From Dyadobacter sp. Leaf189 (GTDB lineage: Bacteria > Bacteroidota > Bacteroidia > Cytophagales > Spirosomataceae), in NCBI RefSeq assembly GCF_001424405.1, contig NZ_LMPS01000004.1, forward strand, positions 430,537 through 494,536: 64,000 nt of DNA, read 5' to 3'. Below, one piece after another: positions 35,475 through 46,116 of this stretch (within the stretch, counting starts at the first letter, position 1; each line of letters begins with the position of its first letter). The position numbers and the translations under genes were made by a program. Under the pieces are notes generated by a model, which worked only from the letters and a program-made list of their open reading frames with translations, did no database searches and had not been told where the DNA came from.

Positions 35475-36475
35475 TCTTCCAATGCGTGAACGAGCAAGCT
35501 GTTTTGCTCCGGACTAAGTGTTGCCACCCGGAAGTGCTGACGTGTGAGCCCGCGGAAATTTCCTGCGTCCCTTATCAGAATGCCGTGTTGATCTAGCAGG
35601 AACTGTTTGAGGTGCCCCGCACTTCTTACCAGTGTTTTACATAGAAAAAAATGCGTCGCGCTTTCACTGGTTTCAATGGCCTCGTTTGCGCTAAGCTGTT
35701 TTAAAAAATCCAGTTTGTCGGAAAGCAGCTGTTCCACAGGTGGTTTGATTTTGTCGTAATTATCAAAAATGAAATGGCCGGCTGCCTGCGCCAATGCATT
35801 CACAGTCCACGGCTGCTTGATACTCCTCAGCTGGGATACAAGCTCCTCCTGGCCGGCTATATAACCCAGCCGCAAGCCCGGAATCGCATAAGTCTTGGTG
35901 AGCGACCGCAGGATGACCACATTCCGGAAAGTCTTCAAAAGACTGAATGCGCTTTCGACGCCGACGGTAAAATCGATGAATGCCTCGTCGATCACAAACA
36001 GACAGCCGGGGTTCCTTTTGATCCAGAACAGCAGGTCGGGAAAGACTTTTCCGGTAGGATTATTGGGATTGCAGATAAAAACCAGATCAGCGCGTAGCTG
36101 CGGCAGATCGAGGCCTTCTGACCAGGGCAAAAACCTCAGCTCGTGACCAAAAATGTGACACGCATCTTCATACTCGGAGAATGCAGGAGTGAGAATGGTG
36201 GTAGCGCGCCCGGAAAACAGCTGGGCGATCAGGTAAATGCTTTCGGTAGTCCCGTTGTTCACCAGAATCTGTCCGCTTTGCAGTCCGTGGTGCGCGGCGA
36301 TTTTCTCTGAAAGCCGCTCTGCGGTTACCTCGGGGTACCTGTTCACTTCTTTCCATTTATCCCATACAAACTCCTTCATTCCCGCAGGCTCGCCGCCGTA
36401 CCAGACGTTTGTACTGAAATCAGCAACGATATCTTTCCCAAAAGTGTAACCATCATCTCCGTGTCCGCTCAACAT
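35453..36475 (-). CDS. cobD: L-threonine-O-3-phosphate decarboxylase-like PLP enzyme
   Basis: A 340-residue class I/II aminotransferase-fold enzyme. It has LVNNGTTESIYLIAQLF, the Asp region VIDEAFIDF and the PLP-binding Lys in LRSLTKTYAIPGLRLGYI. In B12 synthesis CobD makes aminopropanol phosphate from threonine phosphate. Histidinol-phosphate aminotransferase has the same fold, but the place between cobQ and cbiB with a 22-base overlap supports CobD. Confidence 0.9.
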   Translation of the reverse strand: MLSGHGDDGYTFGKDIVADFSTNVWYGGEPAGMKEFVWDKWKEVNRYPEVTAERLSEKIAAHHGLQSGQILVNNGTTESIYLIAQLFSGRATTILTPAFSEYEDACHIFGHELRFLPWSEGLDLPQLRADLVFICNPNNPTGKVFPDLLFWIKRNPGCLFVIDEAFIDFTVGVESAFSLLKTFRNVVILRSLTKTYAIPGLRLGYIAGQEELVSQLRSIKQPWTVNALAQAAGHFIFDNYDKIKPPVEQLLSDKLDFLKQLSANEAIETSESATHFFLCKTLVRSAGHLKQFLLDQHGILIRDAGNFRGLTRQHFRVATLSPEQNSLLVHALEEWKKLYY

Positions 36476-36481
36476 CTTCTG

Positions 36482-37963
36482 CTAGTATTTAAGGGTATTG
36501 TAAATCTGGTACATATCCACATTAGCGCGGATCAAATCCGCAAGCTTATCGTATTGCTGCTCCTTGAATGCCTGAAAATCCAGTTGCTTATCCACGAGCT
36601 CCGGGGTATACTGACCCAGCAGGTGATCGATCACGTGATCATTGTCCAGGATACCATGAATGTAAGTCCCCCAGGTTTTATGATCGAGGTAATGACCGTC
36701 TGTCCTGCCGTCGGCAAAGGTCACAACAGGCGACGGTGTACCTTTCACTTCGGTAGTTCCCATATGAATCTCATACCCGGTTGCGGGCTGTCCATTTTGA
36801 GAAAAGGTAAACTGGCACTGCAGGGTTGTTTTTTCTTTTTGTAAAATGGTAGATACCGGTAAAATGCCGAGCCCGGGAATCCTTTCAAGGCTGCCTTCTA
36901 CGTGAAAAGGATCTTCTATACTTGTTCCGAGCATCTGATAGCCGCCGCAAATGCCTACTATCGTTTTTCCTGCTTTATGCGCCGCCACAATCGCTTTCGC
37001 CATTCCGTTATTCTTGATCACGAGCAGATCAGCGATCGTATTCTTGCTTCCGGGCACGATGATAATGGATGCTTTTTCCAATTCGGCCGGATCCTGGGTG
37101 TAGAACAAATGGACGCGCGGGTCATTTTCGAGGCGGTCGAGGTCGGTGAAATTAGAGAGTCGGCGGAGGAGTACCACGGCGATATTGATCTTTCCCTGCG
37201 CTGCATTGCGGAACTTGGATTCAAGTGAGACCGAATCTTCCTGTTCCAGGTAGATGTCGCGAAAGTAAGGCAAAATGCCGGTGACGGGCAGCTCGGTCAG
37301 ATCTTCTAGCATTCGTTTTCCATCTTCAAACAATCTGACATCCCCGCGGAATTTATTGATGATAATGCCCTTCATACAGGCACGTTCTTCCGGTGTCAGA
37401 AGCGTAATTGTCCCGTAAACGCTCCCGAAAATCCCACCCTTATCAATGTCCCCGACCAGGTAAGTAGCAGCGCCGGCGTGGGCCGCCATGCGAAGGTTGG
37501 TGATATCCCGATGTTTCAGGTTCAGCTCGGAAATACTACCCGCGCCTTCCATGACAACCGGTGAATATTTAACCGAAAGCCTGTCGAAAGCAGCCTTCGC
37601 AGAAGTAAAAAGCGCCTGCTTGTCATTGGCCATAAAGTACTCGTAAGCAGACTGGTTACCAATGGATTTTCCATTCAAAATCACCTGCGAAGACTTGTCG
37701 CTCGTAGGTTTCAGGAGCACCGGGTTCATATCCGACTGACACGGGATACCAGCTGCCTCAGCCTGCATCACCTGCGCCCGGCCCATTTCAAGTCCGTCCG
37801 CAGTTACGTAGCTGTTGAGCGACATATTTTGCGCTTTAAATGGAGCGGGATGAAAACCATCCTGTCTGAAAATCCGGCAAAATCCAGCTGCTATGGCGCT
37901 TTTACCGACATCGGAGCCGGTACCGGCAAACATGATCGGGCGCAACCGTGTGATTATCGACAT
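36482..37963 (-). CDS. cobQ: Cobyric acid synthase
   Basis: A 493-residue glutamine-dependent amidotransferase that amidates adenosylcobyrinate diamide at four positions. The N-terminal synthetase domain has FAGTGSDVGKSAIAAGF and QAEAAGIPCQSDMNPVLLKP; the C-terminal glutaminase domain has the nucleophile Cys in IVGICGGYQMLG and His in GTYIHGILDND. The next gene downstream (cobD) starts 6 bases after its stop. Also called CbiP in the anaerobic nomenclature. Confidence 0.96.
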   Translation of the reverse strand: MSIITRLRPIMFAGTGSDVGKSAIAAGFCRIFRQDGFHPAPFKAQNMSLNSYVTADGLEMGRAQVMQAEAAGIPCQSDMNPVLLKPTSDKSSQVILNGKSIGNQSAYEYFMANDKQALFTSAKAAFDRLSVKYSPVVMEGAGSISELNLKHRDITNLRMAAHAGAATYLVGDIDKGGIFGSVYGTITLLTPEERACMKGIIINKFRGDVRLFEDGKRMLEDLTELPVTGILPYFRDIYLEQEDSVSLESKFRNAAQGKINIAVVLLRRLSNFTDLDRLENDPRVHLFYTQDPAELEKASIIIVPGSKNTIADLLVIKNNGMAKAIVAAHKAGKTIVGICGGYQMLGTSIEDPFHVEGSLERIPGLGILPVSTILQKEKTTLQCQFTFSQNGQPATGYEIHMGTTEVKGTPSPVVTFADGRTDGHYLDHKTWGTYIHGILDNDHVIDHLLGQYTPELVDKQLDFQAFKEQQYDKLADLIRANVDMYQIYNTLKY

Positions 37964-38043
37964 AGTATAAATTCAGTCCTGAAAGCGCTATTCAGCATTT
38001 ACATTATCTTTTTACAAAACAAAAAACCACCACGCAATGGACA

Positions 38044-39999
38044 TTAGCCAAGACGCCCGGTAACCGACGCCGTAATTCCTTCCTGCGACAGATCATCCAG
38101 CGCCACGCATTCTGCACCAAGTGCCTGCGCCAGCTCAGCCGCACGACCAAAACGGAGGTATCCTTTCTCTGTATCGAGTACCAGAGAAGTAGTGTTCAGG
38201 CTGGCGATCTGCGTGGCTAGTTGTACGGTTTGCAGCCACGGATCACCACCGCCCGCGAGTGGCACATTGGCTTTTCCATCACTTAAAATGACGAGAAAGG
38301 GTTTGATCCCCGGTCTGCTTTTATAGGACTCCAGCAGTTCCCGCGCCAGCTGCAGGGCATGTGCAAGCGGCGTGCGGCCGCCGGTAGGAAGCGACTGCAT
38401 AGCCAGCCCGGCGCGCTCCGTGCTGGCGGTAGGTTCCAGCAAAACTTCTGCCTTCAACCCACGGAAAGAGATCACACCAACGATATCACGCTTTTGGTAA
38501 GCATCTTCCAGCAAACTCAGCACACTTCCCTTCACCGCCTCCATTCGCTTCCCGGCCGACATGGAACCGGAAGCATCCACAACAAAAAGGATCAGATGCC
38601 CCGCCCGGCCATTTTTCACTTTCCTGTGCAAATCCTCCCGCGAAAGCGCAATGCGATCGGGATCACGCGAAACGGCATGCATTACACTTGCAGTCACCGC
38701 AATATCTTTTGCAAAAACATCCTTTTCCGTCCGCACCTGCATTCCTTTAACAGTATCCCAGGCCCGGCTCCTCCGTCCACCCGAAATCTCCGGAACCACC
38801 ACAGCCGCCTCCGACTTCAATTGAACATTCCCCAAACCCGCCACACCAAAAACCTCCTCATCACCACCCCCCGCCCCCTCGCCCTCGCCCAAAAATTCCA
38901 AATCCCCAAGCCCAGCCGCAACCCCAAGCTCAGGCGCAGCCCCAAGCCCAAGCTCAGGCGCAGCCGCAAGCTCAGGCTCAGCCGAAGGCGCAAGCCCAGG
39001 CGCAAGCCCAGGCGCAAAATCCATTGCCCCGGGATTCATCCCGGGGACCTTAGATGATCTGTGAATGAGGACAAGCTGGGCAGCTTGTTTAATATCATCG
39101 GCAATGACAGCGGATCTTCCCGCCCAGGCGGCCAGCGTAACCGCCGTTTTATACATCACAATATCCGCCCGCAAGCTCGCGACAGCCCATTCTATACAAA
39201 GCTGACTGATCAGCGTGAGCAAACCATCGGGCATTTGTACAGTCGGCAGCAACAACTGAGCACGGTATATCCTTTGCTGTAAAGCCAGCTGAGACACGCG
39301 CCATTTCTCTTCGAAAGCCGCCGAATCCGCTTCAAACTGCATTCTCCTCCTGACCACCTCTGTCCTTTCTGCAATATCCTGCGGCGGGGCAACCTCCACC
39401 ATCAGTCCAAACCGATCCAGGAACTGCGGCCTGAGATTACCCTCTTCGGGGTTCATGGTACCAATGAGCACAAACCGGGCTGGGTGACTCGCCGACAAGC
39501 CTTCGCGTTCAATGGTATTGATGCCGGATGCAGCCACGTCAAGGAGCACATCGACCAGATGATCGGCGAGTAAATTCACTTCGTCGATGTACAAAATACC
39601 CCTGTGCGCGGCCGCCAGCAGTCCGGGTTGCAGCTTTCGCTTCTTTTCTGACAGGATCGCTTCCAGATCGAGGCTACCTATCAGCCGGTCTTCCGAAGCG
39701 CCGAGGGGAAGATCCACAAATGGCGGAGCGATCTTCTCGTGATCTTTTTCAGCCGGTTGATTATTGTCAGATTGTTCCGTTTCAATGGAGTTAACTATTG
39801 GATCAGGCTCCCGTTCTACCAGCGGCATTACAGCCGACAACCCACGCGCAGCAGTTGTTTTGGCGGTACCCTTTTCACCCTTGATCAACACGCCGCCGAT
39901 AGCAGGGTTAACCGCACAGAGCAGCAGCGCCTGCTTCAACTTTTCTTGTCCCACAATGGCAGAAAACGGATAATAATGCATGGGTGTGTTCAAATTCAT
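38044..39999 (-). CDS. Magnesium-chelatase-like ChlI/ChlD fusion, likely cobaltochelatase partner of CobN
   Basis: A 651-residue protein. The N-terminal AAA+ domain has Walker A KGEKGTAKTTAARGL and Walker B ILYIDEVNLL; the C-terminal von Willebrand A domain has the MIDAS motif VVDASGSMSAGKRM and LSDGKANV. Between them is a low-complexity Pro/Ala/Gly/Leu/Glu linker (about residues 325-370). In aerobic B12 synthesis CobN works with CobS/CobT; many bacteria use a ChlID-type protein instead, and its place 15 bases after cobN fits. The ATG at 39999 is preferred to a TTG at 40008. Confidence 0.88.
   Translation of the reverse strand: MNLNTPMHYYPFSAIVGQEKLKQALLLCAVNPAIGGVLIKGEKGTAKTTAARGLSAVMPLVEREPDPIVNSIETEQSDNNQPAEKDHEKIAPPFVDLPLGASEDRLIGSLDLEAILSEKKRKLQPGLLAAAHRGILYIDEVNLLADHLVDVLLDVAASGINTIEREGLSASHPARFVLIGTMNPEEGNLRPQFLDRFGLMVEVAPPQDIAERTEVVRRRMQFEADSAAFEEKWRVSQLALQQRIYRAQLLLPTVQMPDGLLTLISQLCIEWAVASLRADIVMYKTAVTLAAWAGRSAVIADDIKQAAQLVLIHRSSKVPGMNPGAMDFAPGLAPGLAPSAEPELAAAPELGLGAAPELGVAAGLGDLEFLGEGEGAGGGDEEVFGVAGLGNVQLKSEAAVVVPEISGGRRSRAWDTVKGMQVRTEKDVFAKDIAVTASVMHAVSRDPDRIALSREDLHRKVKNGRAGHLILFVVDASGSMSAGKRMEAVKGSVLSLLEDAYQKRDIVGVISFRGLKAEVLLEPTASTERAGLAMQSLPTGGRTPLAHALQLARELLESYKSRPGIKPFLVILSDGKANVPLAGGGDPWLQTVQLATQIASLNTTSLVLDTEKGYLRFGRAAELAQALGAECVALDDLSQEGITASVTGRLG
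38895..39022. repeat. Degenerate short tandem repeat within the chelatase linker
   Basis: On the plus strand units such as CAAGCCCAGGCG and AAGCTCAGGCGCAGCC recur many times. They encode the repeated APGL, PELG and AAPEL segments of the linker between the AAA+ and VWA domains. The array is the type that gains and loses units by slippage. Confidence 0.7.
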
Positions 40000-40014
40000 G
40001 TATTTCAAATGCGC

Positions 40015-43000
40015 CTATTCGCTCCTGGTTTCGACCAGCTCTTCGCTTTTCAGGTAAAGCGCTTTCAAATCTTCCAATGCTTCCGGCGAAGGGTTGGCCC
40101 ACATACCTCTTTGCACCGCTTCCAGCAGCCGCTCCGAAATCGCGTGCAGTGCCCAGGGATTACTTTCTTCAAAAAACTGCTGCATGAAAGGATCAAGCGC
40201 GTAAGTCTCTGTCACCTTTTCGTACATCCAGTCGTCGACTACCTTGGCGGTCGCATCGTACCCGAAAAGGTAATCGACTGTGGCGGTAAGTTCGAGACCG
40301 CCTTTGTAGCCGTGCTTTTTGATGCTGTCAATCCACTTCGGGTTTACCACGCGCGAGCGGAAGACGCGCAAAGTTTCTTCTTTCAGGTCGCGCACGACGG
40401 GCTTACCAGGATTTTGAGAATCGCCGAAGTAATGCCGCGGTTGCTGGCCGGTGAGGTTTCTGATGGTAGCGATCATCCCGCCGTGAAATTGCAGGTAATC
40501 GTCGCTGTCGAAAATATCGTGCTCCCGGTTATCCTGGTTATGTAAAGCGATTTCCACGCCGGCGAGCTGGTTTTTGAATTCGCTTCTTGCATCCACACCC
40601 TGCGCATTTCTGGAATAGGCATACCCGCCCCAGTTCACATAAGCCTGCGCAAAATCCGCGTCCGAATGCCAGTTCTTCTCATCGATCAATGGCAATATAC
40701 CCGCACCGTAAGTGCCCGGCGCCGCGCCGAAAACGCGGTATGCTGCACGGGCTTCGGCTTCTTCGGGAGAGAGTTCCTGGTCTTTATGTAATTCGGCAAG
40801 ATCTTTCAGGTAGTGACTGCGGACGAAATTCTGGTCGAGAGGCTCGTCACTGGCAATCACCAGCTGCACAGCCTCATCGAGCAGCTCTATCAAATGCGGG
40901 AATGCATCACGGAAAAAGCCGCTGATGCGGGTAGTTACATCGATACGCGGACGGCCCAGTTCCGCAAGCGGGATAAGCTCCACACCGGTAATGCGCCGGC
41001 TCTCCGCCTGCCAGAGCGGACGCACGCCGAGCAATGCAAGAACTTCCGCTACATCATCCCCGTGCGTCCGCATGGCGCTTGTACCCCAGATACTGATTCC
41101 CACACTCTCGGGATAGCGGCCTGTTTCTTTCAAATGGCGCTCCAAAACTTCCCGCGCAAGCTGCTGACCAACTTCCCAGGCGGCCTTGGAAGGCAATACC
41201 CGCGGATCAACTGCATAGAAATTCCGGCCCGTGGGCAGAATATGCGCCATTCCCCGCGTGGGAGCACCGCTTGGGCCAGCAGGAATATATCCTCCTGAAA
41301 GTCCGTGCAGCAGGTTTGTTATTTCTTCATCTGTTTTGGCAAGATTAGGGACAAGTTCCACGCAAGCAAATTCCAGAATGCGCCTGATACCTGCTAATCC
41401 AGGTTTTTCAGGAACAAAGTCCATCGTTTCAAAAATGACCTGATCCACCGATTTTACATCAAAACCATAACTTCCCAGCAGGCTGAACAAATGGTTACTC
41501 AACTCATCAATGGCATCCAATGCATCCGCGCCTGTCACAATCTGCGTGCCGGCAAGCGACTGCAATGCATTGGGTACCTGCTGTAAACGCTCGCCTTTTC
41601 TGGTCAAAATTGCGTCGGTATCCAGACCAAAAATCCGCATCATTTCGGATTGCAGGCCGGGTATGTTCGCGTTGGGAAGGCGGGTGAGCGACTGCAGCAT
41701 ATCTGTCAGCGCCTGTCCCGCGGGCATTTCACCCAGCGTATGCAGTCCATTCCTGATCTGCGCGGCACCCAGCTCGCAGAGGTAACCGTCTATATCTTCG
41801 ATCAAGTGCGCAATATCTTTTCCGTCCATTTCGGTAAGACTTACCGGCACCCCTTCCGGCGTCATCTCGTCGTCCCAATCGTGCTTGTGATCGCCGTGGT
41901 CGCGGCTTAGCATCGCGGCGAGATCAGCATCCAGGTTTGTTTGTCTGATCAGATCCCAGATCTGCCTTTGCAGCAGCGGCAGCTTCGCCGGATCAAGACT
42001 TTCCACCTGATAGTATTCATCCACCAGTTGAGTCAGTTCCGCCAGCTCGCCATAGCTGTCAGCCAAGGTCATAGGCGGTGTAAGATGATCGACCACTACG
42101 GCATGCGCACGGCGTTTGGCTTGCGAACCTTCGCCCGGGTCATTGATAATAAATGGATAAAACAGTGGCAAATCGCCCAGGATAGCATCAGGGAAACAGT
42201 TTTCTGATAAACCGATCCCTTTACCCGGCAGCCACTCCAATGTACCATGCTTGCCTACATGCACGATTGCATCCGCTCGCCATTCGTCGCGAAGCCAGCG
42301 GTACAATGCATAATAATGGTGTGTCGGGGGCAGGTCGGGCTGGTGATAAATGGCATCGGGATCCATTCCGTAGCCTCTCGGCGGCTGCAAGGCCACAAAT
42401 GCATTTCCAAGTTCAAGTCCGGCGAGGGCAATGTGCCCGTTGTGTACGTAGGTTTCACCGGGAGGCGGCCCCCATTGTTTGGTCATTTTATCACGGATCA
42501 AAGGAGGCAATTCCTCAAACCAGCCTTGATATCGTGCCGCTGCAACGCGCCCGGTTGCATTGCCCAGCTGCGCAGGTGTAAGATAATTTTCATCGTAAGA
42601 ACAGCGATCTATCAAACTGTGGATCAGCTCGTCGCCTGTTGCAGGAAGGTTTTGGATCCGGTATCCTTCTGCCTGCATGGCGTGCAGAATATGCATCAGA
42701 GAGGCCGGCGCATCAAGTCCAACCGCATTTCCTACCTGTGAGGCTTTTGTATTGGAGTTTGTGAAAATGAAGGCAACCTTTTTGTCCTGATTAGGTAAAT
42801 GTTTCAGTCTTGCGAAACGAAGGGCGAGACCGGTAACCCTGTCGACGCGCTCGGCCAGTGGCTCGTAGCCTTTTGTCTCCTTGCCTTTTTCTTTGAAAGA
42901 TACAGGTACCGTAATAATACGACCGTCAAATTCGGGTATAGCCACATTCATCGCGGTATCCAGCGGGTTCAGTCCCCGCGCCGACGATTCCCAAGGACCA

Positions 43001-44298
43001 CGCGCCATCCCGCTGGTTATGGCCTGCAAAACAGGAACATCCAGTGAAGTAAGCGCAGCCACAGGTTTGCTGATCGTGCCCGCAGGCTGAATATCTGTAA
43101 TTGCAAATGAGATCGTATTAATCAAAACATCCACACGCACAGGCGCTTCAAAGAACCGGAATGCAGCCGGCTTGCCGCTCCCCGCATCGGTGGATTTAAG
43201 GGAAGATGTAAAAACAGGCAATGCATTCAGCCCGCGTTCTTCCAGCGACGTTATCATCGCGTCAATAAAGGCGGTATTCCCGCTGATCCAATGCGCGCGG
43301 TAGAATGTAATAGCCACGGTCGCACGCGATGGATTGTGCCATTTCAGCCAATCAGCTATATCGGCATTATCGGGCAGGTCGGGGTGATAGATACCGTGCT
43401 CAGGCAATGCAGCTGCCGGCTCGGCGCCAAAGCCGGTCATTAGTAAATGGTCCGACAGATAAAACAGCAGAGAAGCCAGGTTGTTGTATCCTCCGGCTTG
43501 CAGGTAGCTCAATGTATCCTGCAAAATCGCGGGAGATACCGTGGATACTGCTGCAAATTCAGGGTTCAATTCACCTGTCCCGCTTACCACGATCAGGTGT
43601 TGCTGCCGTTGCCTGGCCAGGTTCACCAGCTCGCTAAAGCCCGGGATACTGCTCAACCTGCCGTGAATGCGGATCACGATAATTTTGGCTTCAGCAATTT
43701 CCCTTTCCAGCAGCTGCGCCATTTGCTCCTCGCTTTTAATACTCATCAAACTCATTCCCGACGTTTTGGGAAACTCATCAGGCAGCAACTCCATAGCCCG
43801 GCTGAGCGCCAACAGGTCGGTATCGGCGTGAGTAAGGAATACGATTCCTTCTGTTGGCAGAGCGGTCTGTCCGGACAAAGTCGCATTTTCAGATCCTTTC
43901 CAGGTATAAAATTGAAAAACATACTCAGCCAGGTCTGCCGGCGGCACGAGGTACCTGTCCGCTTTGACCATGCTCTCTATATAATCGAAAATCGCGACGA
44001 TCTGCCAGTCGTTATTGATCGAGTGAAACCATACTGAATGCCCGTCAAAAAGCAGGGTAACCACATTGGCGAGTGTACACGGGCCCAGGCAGCCGCCTTT
44101 GGTCAGGTGCACTGTATTCCGCAGCTTTCGTTTCAGCCACTCGCTCTTGTAAAGCTCGACGGGTATAGCTGCATAGCCACGGTCAACCCGGCCGCAGCAG
44201 CAGGCATTATAGCAGTAGGACAAATGTCCCCTGCGCTGCACCAGGTTTATGGATTTTCCATCAGAGCGCGTGACACGCTGGCGTTTGTGCTGGATCAT
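40015..44298 (-). CDS. cobN: Cobaltochelatase CobN with fused N-terminal 2Fe-2S domain
   Basis: A 1427-residue CobN/BchH-type chelatase large subunit. CobN marks include [49 protein letters not shown], and [20 protein letters not shown]. The first ~110 residues are extra: they have Cys29, Cys33-Cys35 and the pair Cys70/Cys74 in GGCLGPC, the pattern of a thioredoxin-like 2Fe-2S ferredoxin. CobN inserts cobalt into hydrogenobyrinate diamide with ATP and two smaller subunits; the ChlID-like gene is next in the operon. A free-standing ferredoxin of this type is known next to cobalt-related genes; the fusion may bind the metal or sense redox state. Confidence 0.94.
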   Translation of the reverse strand: MIQHKRQRVTRSDGKSINLVQRRGHLSYCYNACCCGRVDRGYAAIPVELYKSEWLKRKLRNTVHLTKGGCLGPCTLANVVTLLFDGHSVWFHSINNDWQIVAIFDYIESMVKADRYLVPPADLAEYVFQFYTWKGSENATLSGQTALPTEGIVFLTHADTDLLALSRAMELLPDEFPKTSGMSLMSIKSEEQMAQLLEREIAEAKIIVIRIHGRLSSIPGFSELVNLARQRQQHLIVVSGTGELNPEFAAVSTVSPAILQDTLSYLQAGGYNNLASLLFYLSDHLLMTGFGAEPAAALPEHGIYHPDLPDNADIADWLKWHNPSRATVAITFYRAHWISGNTAFIDAMITSLEERGLNALPVFTSSLKSTDAGSGKPAAFRFFEAPVRVDVLINTISFAITDIQPAGTISKPVAALTSLDVPVLQAITSGMARGPWESSARGLNPLDTAMNVAIPEFDGRIITVPVSFKEKGKETKGYEPLAERVDRVTGLALRFARLKHLPNQDKKVAFIFTNSNTKASQVGNAVGLDAPASLMHILHAMQAEGYRIQNLPATGDELIHSLIDRCSYDENYLTPAQLGNATGRVAAARYQGWFEELPPLIRDKMTKQWGPPPGETYVHNGHIALAGLELGNAFVALQPPRGYGMDPDAIYHQPDLPPTHHYYALYRWLRDEWRADAIVHVGKHGTLEWLPGKGIGLSENCFPDAILGDLPLFYPFIINDPGEGSQAKRRAHAVVVDHLTPPMTLADSYGELAELTQLVDEYYQVESLDPAKLPLLQRQIWDLIRQTNLDADLAAMLSRDHGDHKHDWDDEMTPEGVPVSLTEMDGKDIAHLIEDIDGYLCELGAAQIRNGLHTLGEMPAGQALTDMLQSLTRLPNANIPGLQSEMMRIFGLDTDAILTRKGERLQQVPNALQSLAGTQIVTGADALDAIDELSNHLFSLLGSYGFDVKSVDQVIFETMDFVPEKPGLAGIRRILEFACVELVPNLAKTDEEITNLLHGLSGGYIPAGPSGAPTRGMAHILPTGRNFYAVDPRVLPSKAAWEVGQQLAREVLERHLKETGRYPESVGISIWGTSAMRTHGDDVAEVLALLGVRPLWQAESRRITGVELIPLAELGRPRIDVTTRISGFFRDAFPHLIELLDEAVQLVIASDEPLDQNFVRSHYLKDLAELHKDQELSPEEAEARAAYRVFGAAPGTYGAGILPLIDEKNWHSDADFAQAYVNWGGYAYSRNAQGVDARSEFKNQLAGVEIALHNQDNREHDIFDSDDYLQFHGGMIATIRNLTGQQPRHYFGDSQNPGKPVVRDLKEETLRVFRSRVVNPKWIDSIKKHGYKGGLELTATVDYLFGYDATAKVVDDWMYEKVTETYALDPFMQQFFEESNPWALHAISERLLEAVQRGMWANPSPEALEDLKALYLKSEELVETRSE

Positions 44299-44299
44299 G

Positions 44300-44339
44300 T
44301 TTTGGCTATCGGCTGTTGGCTGTCGGCTGTCGGCTTTTT
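44300..44339. repeat. GGCTGTC/T heptamer array at the cbiA-cobN junction
   Basis: GGCTATC, GGCTGTT, GGCTGTC, GGCTGTC and GGCTTTT follow each other without gaps. They overlap the last codons of cbiA, giving it a Ser/Arg/Gln/Pro-type tail not expected in the family. The same unit type occurs at 32804-32827. Confidence 0.65.
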
Positions 44340-45649
44340 GATATTAGATTTTCTAAAAAGCTTTGGGTTTCGCCCCAGTAGATGTGCATGTAGGTGCCGA
44401 AGGTGTTGTTTTTCCGGTAGAGCTTCGTATCTGTTTCAATGCCTCTTGCATTCGTAATCAGCGCGTTGTCGGCGGTTAAGCTGTTGTTTGTAAATCCGGA
44501 ATAATGGAATTCGTGGCCGTTGAACTGCACCCCGTCCCAGTTTCCGGTGCGGTAACCCAGTACCATTTTGGAATGCAGCATACTGGTGCTGCATGGGAGC
44601 GCACCTGCCATTTCAAATGTGTCGCCCTGCGCATTCGTGAGCTGCTCGCCGAGGTACATCAGTCCGCCGCATTCGGCGAAGGCCAGACCGCCCCCGTCAC
44701 AGTAAGCTTTGATACTCGCCCGCATTGATTCGTTTTCGCTCAGCTCTGCCGCATGCAACTCGGGGTAGCCGCCCGGGATATAGAGGAAATCCGTTTCGGG
44801 AAGTACGTGATCGTGAATCGGACTGAACCAGGTAATATGACCTAAACCGGCCAGTGCTTCAATATTTTGATGGTAAGTAAAAGTGAATGCTTCATCGCGG
44901 GCAATGGTAACTTTCAACCTGCTGCCTGGTTCTTTTACTGACACAACGGGGCTGCTTTCACCGGGGTTGATGTTAACCCTGGTCAATTCCAGCAGCCGGT
45001 CCAGGTTCACCGTCTGCTCCACCAAGTGAGCTGCACTTTCGATGATCTGCTCATAGTCTGTTTCCGCGGAAATATGCAAGCCCAGGTGTCGCGACGGGAT
45101 TGCCAGTGCGCTGTTTTTAGACAAATAACCAAGCGCCTCAACGCCTGCATCTGCACAGGCATCCTGCAAAAAGCGATAATGCGATTCTGTCCCGACAAAG
45201 TTGAAGATCACTCCTGCAATAGAGATTTGCGGGTAAAAATTTTTGAATCCGTACAGCAAAGCCGCAGCCGAATACGCCATCGACCTGGCGTCGACTACCA
45301 AAACAACCGGGATACCCAGCAATTCTGCAATTGCCGCGCTGCTGCCGTCCATTTTCTGAGCGCCATCAAAAAGTCCCATTACACCCTCGGTCACTGATAC
45401 GTCGGATTGAGCCGAATACTTTTCGTAAAGCGCCTGCACGTGCGCATTGGAGGACATGAATGTATCGAGGTTGATACTCTGGTTCCCCGCTGCCTCGGTG
45501 TGGTGAATGGGATCAATATAATCAGGTCCGCACTTGAAAGGCTGTACTTTCAGGTTGCGTCTGGTAAGCGCGCGCAGTAAACCCAGCGTGAGGGTCGTCT
45601 TACCCGAGTTGCTCGCCGGGGCAGAAATAAGAAAATGAGACTGGGTCAT
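44306..45649 (-). CDS. cbiA: Cobyrinate / hydrogenobyrinate a,c-diamide synthase
   Basis: A 447-residue amidotransferase with P-loop [39 protein letters not shown] and the glutaminase nucleophile Cys in [13 protein letters not shown]. It amidates the a and c side chains. Because CobN is in the same operon, the natural substrate is likely the metal-free hydrogenobyrinate (CobB role), but sequence alone cannot separate CbiA from CobB. The ATG at 45649 fits the family start. It is the first gene of the operon, about 240 bases after the riboswitch. The C-terminal end runs into a heptamer repeat. Confidence 0.93.
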   Translation of the reverse strand: MTQSHFLISAPASNSGKTTLTLGLLRALTRRNLKVQPFKCGPDYIDPIHHTEAAGNQSINLDTFMSSNAHVQALYEKYSAQSDVSVTEGVMGLFDGAQKMDGSSAAIAELLGIPVVLVVDARSMAYSAAALLYGFKNFYPQISIAGVIFNFVGTESHYRFLQDACADAGVEALGYLSKNSALAIPSRHLGLHISAETDYEQIIESAAHLVEQTVNLDRLLELTRVNINPGESSPVVSVKEPGSRLKVTIARDEAFTFTYHQNIEALAGLGHITWFSPIHDHVLPETDFLYIPGGYPELHAAELSENESMRASIKAYCDGGGLAFAECGGLMYLGEQLTNAQGDTFEMAGALPCSTSMLHSKMVLGYRTGNWDGVQFNGHEFHYSGFTNNSLTADNALITNARGIETDTKLYRKNNTFGTYMHIYWGETQSFLENLISKSRQPTANSR

Positions 45650-45889
45650 TGGTTCTGCTGCTAACGCCACTCCTATCCGGCTGTACACGCATTCGTGTCC
45701 ATTCGTGCATTCGTGGCAAACAAAAATGTTGAGAGCCCGAGCTAAATCTCACAATGCAATCGGCAGAAAAAAGAAAAGACAGGAAGAATGGATTAAGAAG
45801 AAAACCCAATGGAGAGTACAGGGCATTAACCCTGAAACGCAATATCCAGATCAGACTAGCTTCATTCCGCGAAAGCATTGTCAACAAAG
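45650..45889 (-). other. Leader between cobalamin riboswitch and cbiA
   Basis: About 240 transcribed bases without a supported gene. It contains three copies of CATTCGTG (plus strand) at 45690-45715 and purine/pyrimidine-rich segments. Open frames on both strands here have no family likeness. No clear terminator was found, so how the riboswitch controls cbiA (by transcription or translation) is not visible. Confidence 0.5.
45690..45715. repeat. Three copies of CATTCGTG
   Basis: CATTCGTG occurs at 45690, 45700 and 45708, in the leader about 40-65 bases upstream of the cbiA start. Such short arrays are often dispersed in Bacteroidota intergenic DNA; only this one is seen here. Confidence 0.5.
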
Positions 45890-46012
45890 AAAAGGCAGGT
45901 TTTCTGACTCGTAACGTTAAAAATTTCAAACGTTACTTACAGTTGCGCGACAGCTCGTGATTCTCACACGATTCCCCTATTAATTCACTGGTTAGTAAAA
46001 CCTTTCCTGTTG
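45890..46012 (-). ncRNA. Cobalamin riboswitch controlling the cobalamin operon
   Basis: Reading the minus strand, the conserved aptamer pieces occur in order: GGGAATCGTGTGAGAATCAC (from 45976), GAGCTGTCGCGCAACTGTAAG (ending 45936) and GAGTCAGAAAACCTGCC (45910 to 45894). This is the B12-box core seen in adenosylcobalamin riboswitches. A promoter-like pair sits just upstream, so transcription would begin at the aptamer. It faces cbiA and the following twelve genes. Confidence 0.93.
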
Positions 46013-46014
46013 GA

Positions 46015-46045
46015 AAAAGATAGCAAAGAACTTGTTTGTGGCAAA
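46015..46045 (-). promoter_or_regulatory. Promoter of the cobalamin operon
   Basis: On the minus strand TTTG (46045-46042), exactly 19 bases, then TATCTTTT (46022-46015). This matches the Bacteroidota TTTG-N19-TAnnTTTG promoter except for the last base, and places the start of transcription right before the riboswitch. Confidence 0.65.
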
Positions 46046-46116
46046 TGTAGCACGATTTTGCAGAAATCCCGGAAGGCAGCGCGGCAGAGGGACATTTTTT
46101 ATCAGGAAGGAAATTT

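Noticed and set aside
38359..39057. 232-residue plus-strand frame opposite the chelatase gene
   Set aside because: Arg/His/Pro-rich shadow of the repeat-coding linker; the opposite strand encodes well-supported AAA+ and VWA domains.
45600..45960. Several frames around the cobalamin-operon leader (both strands)
   Set aside because: They overlap the riboswitch aptamer and cbiA and have basic or low-complexity sequences without domains.
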